A stretch of 16,398 nucleotides of DNA from an uncultured bacterium (GTDB taxonomy: Bacteria; Bacillota_I; Bacilli_A; RF39; UBA660). The stretch covers positions 1 to 16,398 of the forward strand of contig CASEKZ010000043.1 of the NCBI GenBank assembly GCA_949288625.1. Reading direction: 5' to 3'. Below, piece after piece: positions 13,522 through 16,398 of this stretch. A model generated the notes under the pieces. The model searched no databases and was not told where the DNA came from. It was given only the letters and a program-made list of their open reading frames with translations. Position 1 is the first letter of the stretch. Every line of letters begins with the position of its first letter. A program made the translations under genes and the position numbers.

Positions 13522-13561
13522 AGAAAATAATTAATTAATCTTTAATTATTCTCTTTTTTTT
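13522..13561 (+). terminator. Intrinsic terminator between hpf and secA
   Basis: 13-nt arms AGAAAATAATTAA (13522-13534) and TTAATTATTCTCT (13542-13554) pair with one A-C mismatch, then an eight-T run to 13561. Confidence 0.82.
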
Positions 13562-13569
13562 GTTACAAT
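13561..13569 (+). promoter_or_regulatory. Extended -10 promoter for secA
   Basis: TGTTACAAT fits TGnTAnAAT and abuts the hpf terminator. Predicted start near 13576, 3 nt before GGGAG (13579-13583). Confidence 0.5.
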
Positions 13570-13592
13570 GTTTCTTGTGGGAGATGATAATT

Positions 13593-16094
13593 ATGTTGAA
13601 ATTTTTAAAGAAAATATTTGATCATGAATATAAAGAACTAGAAAAATTTAAATTAATAGCAAACGAGGTTTTTTTACTAGAAGATAAATATTCTAAAATG
13701 TCTAATAAGCAACTTCAAGGTATGACAGAAAAATTAAAAAAACGCTTATTAAATGGAGAGGATATTAATGATTTAATACCTGATGCATTTGCTCTTGTTA
13801 GAGAAGCTGCTTATCGTGTAATAGGAGAAAAACCTTTTTATGTCCAGGTATTAGGTGCACTTGCTATTCATTTTGGTAACATAGCAGAAATGAAAACAGG
13901 TGAGGGTAAAACTTTAACTTGCGTAATGCCAGCTTATTTAAATGCTTTAACAGGTAAAGGTGTACACGTTGTTACTGTAAACGAGTATTTAGCAACCCGT
14001 GATGCTAATTGGATGGGTCAAATATACAAATTTTTAGGTTTAACTGTTGCGGTTAATTTACGTGAAATGTCATCTAAGGAAAAAAAGGAAGCTTATAATT
14101 GTGATATTCTTTATTCTACTAATAATGAGTTAGGCTTTGATTACCTAAGAGACAATATGGTTGTAAGAGCTGAAGATCGTGTTCAAAGGCCACTTAATTT
14201 TGCAATAATTGATGAGGTTGATTCGGTTTTAATAGATGAAGCAAGAACACCTTTAATTATTTCTGGTGGAGTAATGAAATCAGCTAATCTTTATAAAGAT
14301 GCAGACAGATATGTTAAGACTTTAAAAGAAAATGAAGATTATACGATTGATGAAAAAACAAGGGATATAACTTTAACCGATCAAGGAACGGCAAAAGCAG
14401 AAAGGTATTTTAGAGTTAATAATTTGTATGACATAGATTACTCTGCTTTGGTTCATCATATAAATCAAGCTTTAAAGGCAAATTACACAATGCATAATGA
14501 TGTTGATTATGTGGTTCAAGATGGAAGAATTATAATAGTGGATCAATTTACTGGTAGACTTATGCCTGGAAGAGCTTTTTCTGATGGCCTTCATCAAGCA
14601 ATAGAAGCTAAAGAAAACGTTCAGATTCAAGAAGAAACAAAGACACTTGCAACAATTACGTTCCAAAATTATTTTAGAATGTATGAAAAATTATCTGGTA
14701 TGACAGGTACAGCAAAAACGGAAGAAGAAGAATTTAGAAATATATATAATATGTTTGTAATTGAAATACCTACTAATTTACCGGTAATAAGAGAAGATGC
14801 GGCAGATTTAATTTACTCAACTAAAGAAGAAAAGTATAAAGCAATTATAAACGAAATTAAACAAAGGCACGAAACTGGACAACCTATACTTGTTGGTACG
14901 ATTGCTATTGAAACTAGTGAATTAATAAGTGGAATGCTAAAAAAAGCGCATATTAAGCACGAAATATTGAATGCGAAAAATCATGCGAGAGAAGCTGAAA
15001 TAATTGCAAAAGCTGGTGAAAATGGCGCTGTTACTATTGCTACTAACATGGCAGGACGTGGTACTGATATTAAGCTCGGTAAAGGTGTTAAGGAACTTGG
15101 AGGTTTGTGTGTAATTGGAACAGAAAGACACGAATCAAGGCGTATAGATAATCAGTTAAGAGGACGTGCAGGTCGTCAGGGAGATCCAGGATTTAGTCAG
15201 TTTTTTGTATCTTTTGAAGATGATTTAATGGTTAGGTTCGGAACGGATAGATTTAAAACCATTTTGGAAATGGCGGGTTTAAATAGCGAAAGAAACATGA
15301 GAAGTAAGACGATCACAAGATCAGTTGAAACAGCTCAAAAAAGGGTAGAAGGCAATAACTTTGATAGTCGTAAGCATTTATTGCAGTTTGATGATGTAAT
15401 GGGTAAACATCGTGAAATAATGTATGCTAGAAGGAACCAAATTTTAGACAATGATAATATTCACGAGATGGTGTTAGATACAATTAAAGACCACGTTTCT
15501 AGTGTAGTAAGACGTCATACTAATGAACATGGTTTGATAGTTGAAAACGATTGTAATGAGATTGTAGAATACGTAAACGAAAATTTACTTAAATCTTCAA
15601 ACTTGAAGTTGTCAGAAATATTAAATAAAGAAGTAAATGAAATTATTGAAGTAATTGAAAACAAGGTTATAAAAGAATATGAAACTAAAATATGTGAACT
15701 TCCAGAAGAAATAAGAAATGATTTTGAAAAAGCGATAACTTTAAGGGTTATCGATGGTCATTGGATGGAACACATTAATACCATGGATCATTTAAGAGAA
15801 AGTGTCTCATTAAGAGGTTATGCTAACGAAGATCCGCTTCAGGCATATATAAGAGAAGGCTTTGAATTGTTTGATAATATGCAAGAAAAAATAAATAAAG
15901 ATATTACTCTTTACCTATTAAAAGCAGAAATTAGACAAAATTTGGAAGTTAAGCAAGTAAAAGGAAATACAAACGAAGCTAAGAATACTGCTCCTAAAAA
16001 GACCATAAAAAAAGGTAAAAAAATCGGTCGTAATGATCCGTGTCCTTGTGGTTCGGGAAAGAAATATAAACAATGTTGTGGAAAAAACGCATAA
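13593..16094 (+). CDS. secA: Preprotein translocase ATPase SecA
   Basis: ATP-driven motor pushing unfolded preproteins through SecYEG. The protein is 833 residues, close to Bacillus SecA. Walker A MKTGEGKT (about 100-107), DEVD box in IIDEVDSVLIDEA (DEVD 207-210), helicase motif RGRAGRQGDPG (523-533), and the C-terminal zinc motif CPCGSGKKYKQCC (817-829), which binds SecB or ribosomes in other bacteria. Start: ATG 13593 lies 9 nt after GGGAG and gives the usual N-terminus MLKFLKKIFDHE; ATG 13584 directly abuts the ribosome binding site and a TTG at 13560 lies in the terminator. All motifs are intact. prfB, which often follows secA, is not next here. Confidence 0.98.
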   Translation: MLKFLKKIFDHEYKELEKFKLIANEVFLLEDKYSKMSNKQLQGMTEKLKKRLLNGEDINDLIPDAFALVREAAYRVIGEKPFYVQVLGALAIHFGNIAEMKTGEGKTLTCVMPAYLNALTGKGVHVVTVNEYLATRDANWMGQIYKFLGLTVAVNLREMSSKEKKEAYNCDILYSTNNELGFDYLRDNMVVRAEDRVQRPLNFAIIDEVDSVLIDEARTPLIISGGVMKSANLYKDADRYVKTLKENEDYTIDEKTRDITLTDQGTAKAERYFRVNNLYDIDYSALVHHINQALKANYTMHNDVDYVVQDGRIIIVDQFTGRLMPGRAFSDGLHQAIEAKENVQIQEETKTLATITFQNYFRMYEKLSGMTGTAKTEEEEFRNIYNMFVIEIPTNLPVIREDAADLIYSTKEEKYKAIINEIKQRHETGQPILVGTIAIETSELISGMLKKAHIKHEILNAKNHAREAEIIAKAGENGAVTIATNMAGRGTDIKLGKGVKELGGLCVIGTERHESRRIDNQLRGRAGRQGDPGFSQFFVSFEDDLMVRFGTDRFKTILEMAGLNSERNMRSKTITRSVETAQKRVEGNNFDSRKHLLQFDDVMGKHREIMYARRNQILDNDNIHEMVLDTIKDHVSSVVRRHTNEHGLIVENDCNEIVEYVNENLLKSSNLKLSEILNKEVNEIIEVIENKVIKEYETKICELPEEIRNDFEKAITLRVIDGHWMEHINTMDHLRESVSLRGYANEDPLQAYIREGFELFDNMQEKINKDITLYLLKAEIRQNLEVKQVKGNTNEAKNTAPKKTIKKGKKIGRNDPCPCGSGKKYKQCCGKNA

Positions 16095-16105
16095 ATAAAG
16101 GGAAA

Positions 16106-16145
16106 AATCAATTTTAATAAAAATAAAAATTGGTTCGGATTTTTA
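16106..16145 (+). terminator. Probable terminator after secA
   Basis: AATCAATTTT (16106-16115) pairs with AAAATTGGTT (16126-16135), 10 bp including one G-U, followed after CGGA by a T run (16140-16144). The tail is offset, so efficiency is uncertain; AAAAATC at 16103-16109 could alternatively pair with GATTTTT at 16138-16144. Confidence 0.5.
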
Positions 16146-16177
16146 TGAAATGTCCACCAAATATTAAGTAGTAAAAT

Positions 16178-16214
16178 AAGGGTGTGAACAAGTATTTAAT
16201 TTGTTGACACCCTT
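16178..16214. repeat. Imperfect inverted repeat upstream of the KilA-N gene
   Basis: 14-nt arms AAGGGTGTGAACAA (16178-16191) and TTGTTGACACCCTT (16201-16214) pair with one mismatch around a 9-nt loop. It is more GC-rich than the surroundings. It could be a terminator, an operator for a dimeric regulator, or the edge of a mobile or repeated cassette. Confidence 0.6.
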
Positions 16215-16242
16215 TAATTTAATAGAATGGAGGGAATAATTA

Positions 16243-16398
16243 TTGAAAAAAGATTTAATAACAACAGAAATAATTGTTAAAGAAAATAAAGTGGGAATAT
16301 TAAGAATAGGAAATGTTAATTATATTTCATTAACAGACTTAGCAAGGTATCAAAATTCAAGTGATCCATCTTTTACAGTAAAGAACTGGTTAAGAAGA
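16243..16398 (+). CDS. KilA-N domain protein, 5' part (3' end outside window)
   Basis: Only the first 52 residues are visible, running open to the window edge. The segment GNVNYISLTDLARYQN followed by SSDPSFTVKNWLRR matches the start of KilA-N domains, putative DNA-binding domains common in phages and in scattered bacterial chromosomal genes. The start is TTG 16243, with GGAGGG (16229-16234) 8 nt upstream; no ATG or GTG in this frame is better placed. It does not appear co-transcribed with secA, given the hairpins between them. The role is unknown; such genes often signal phage-derived or accessory DNA, so an island may begin here. Confidence 0.75.
   Translation, partial: MKKDLITTEIIVKENKVGILRIGNVNYISLTDLARYQNSSDPSFTVKNWLRR

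Noticed and set aside
16204..16209. Perfect TTGACA as a -35 for the KilA-N gene
   Set aside because: No -10 lies at 16-18 nt; the nearest candidate TAGAAT is only 13 nt away, and the hexamer is part of a hairpin arm.
1..16398. Mycoplasma-type genetic code (TGA as Trp)
   Set aside because: TGA ends the GNAT, agrA and agrC genes at the proper places and Trp is encoded by TGG.

Overview
The window is AT-rich, densely coded DNA from a Firmicutes (Bacilli-like) bacterium, probably an uncultured gut or Erysipelotrichales/RF39-type lineage (the lineage is inference). Evidence: the mnmE/mnmG/rsmG block, long-form hpf next to secA, the DUF1146-spoIID-spoIIQ-mreB/mbl neighbourhood, an agr quorum-sensing locus, strong AGGAGG-type ribosome binding sites, and TGA used as a stop (so not the Mycoplasma code).

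Layout. 1-837: 3' part of mnmE. 998-2440: three genes (DUF4234, DUF2752, GNAT) lying between mnmE and mnmG. 2442-4950: mnmG-rsmG, overlapping, closed by a terminator. 4999-6174: a large disordered Asn/Gln/Pro-rich protein of unknown function, in the place where many Firmicutes carry noc/soj/spo0J. 6225-8483: rpiB, a DUF1146 membrane protein, SpoIID and a SpoIIQ-like LytM protein. 8524-9501: MreB/Mbl actin, then a terminator. 9569-12386: a complete agr-type quorum-sensing system arranged as two convergent pairs, agrA-agrC on + and agrB-agrD on -, meeting at a perfect 10-bp bidirectional terminator. The AgrD precursor is only 41 residues (11612-11737, minus). 12387-12704: divergent regulatory region between agrB and a cold-shock gene, holding a good sigma-A promoter and a tandem pair of Spo0A-box-like sites. 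12705-16094: csp, hpf, secA. 16243-end: start of a KilA-N domain gene preceded by an imperfect hairpin.

How it fits together. MnmE and MnmG jointly modify the tRNA wobble uridine; RsmG methylates 16S rRNA. SpoIID and SpoIIQ are engulfment-stage sporulation proteins, which suggests that the organism or a recent ancestor makes spores. AgrB would process and export AgrD as a cyclic peptide, AgrC sense it and AgrA regulate transcription. The Spo0A-like boxes beside agrB hint at a link between quorum sensing and developmental control, but this is a hypothesis. Several promoters are extended -10 elements (TGnTAnAAT) just after a terminator and followed by very short leaders.

No tRNA, rRNA, CRISPR array or insertion sequence was seen.
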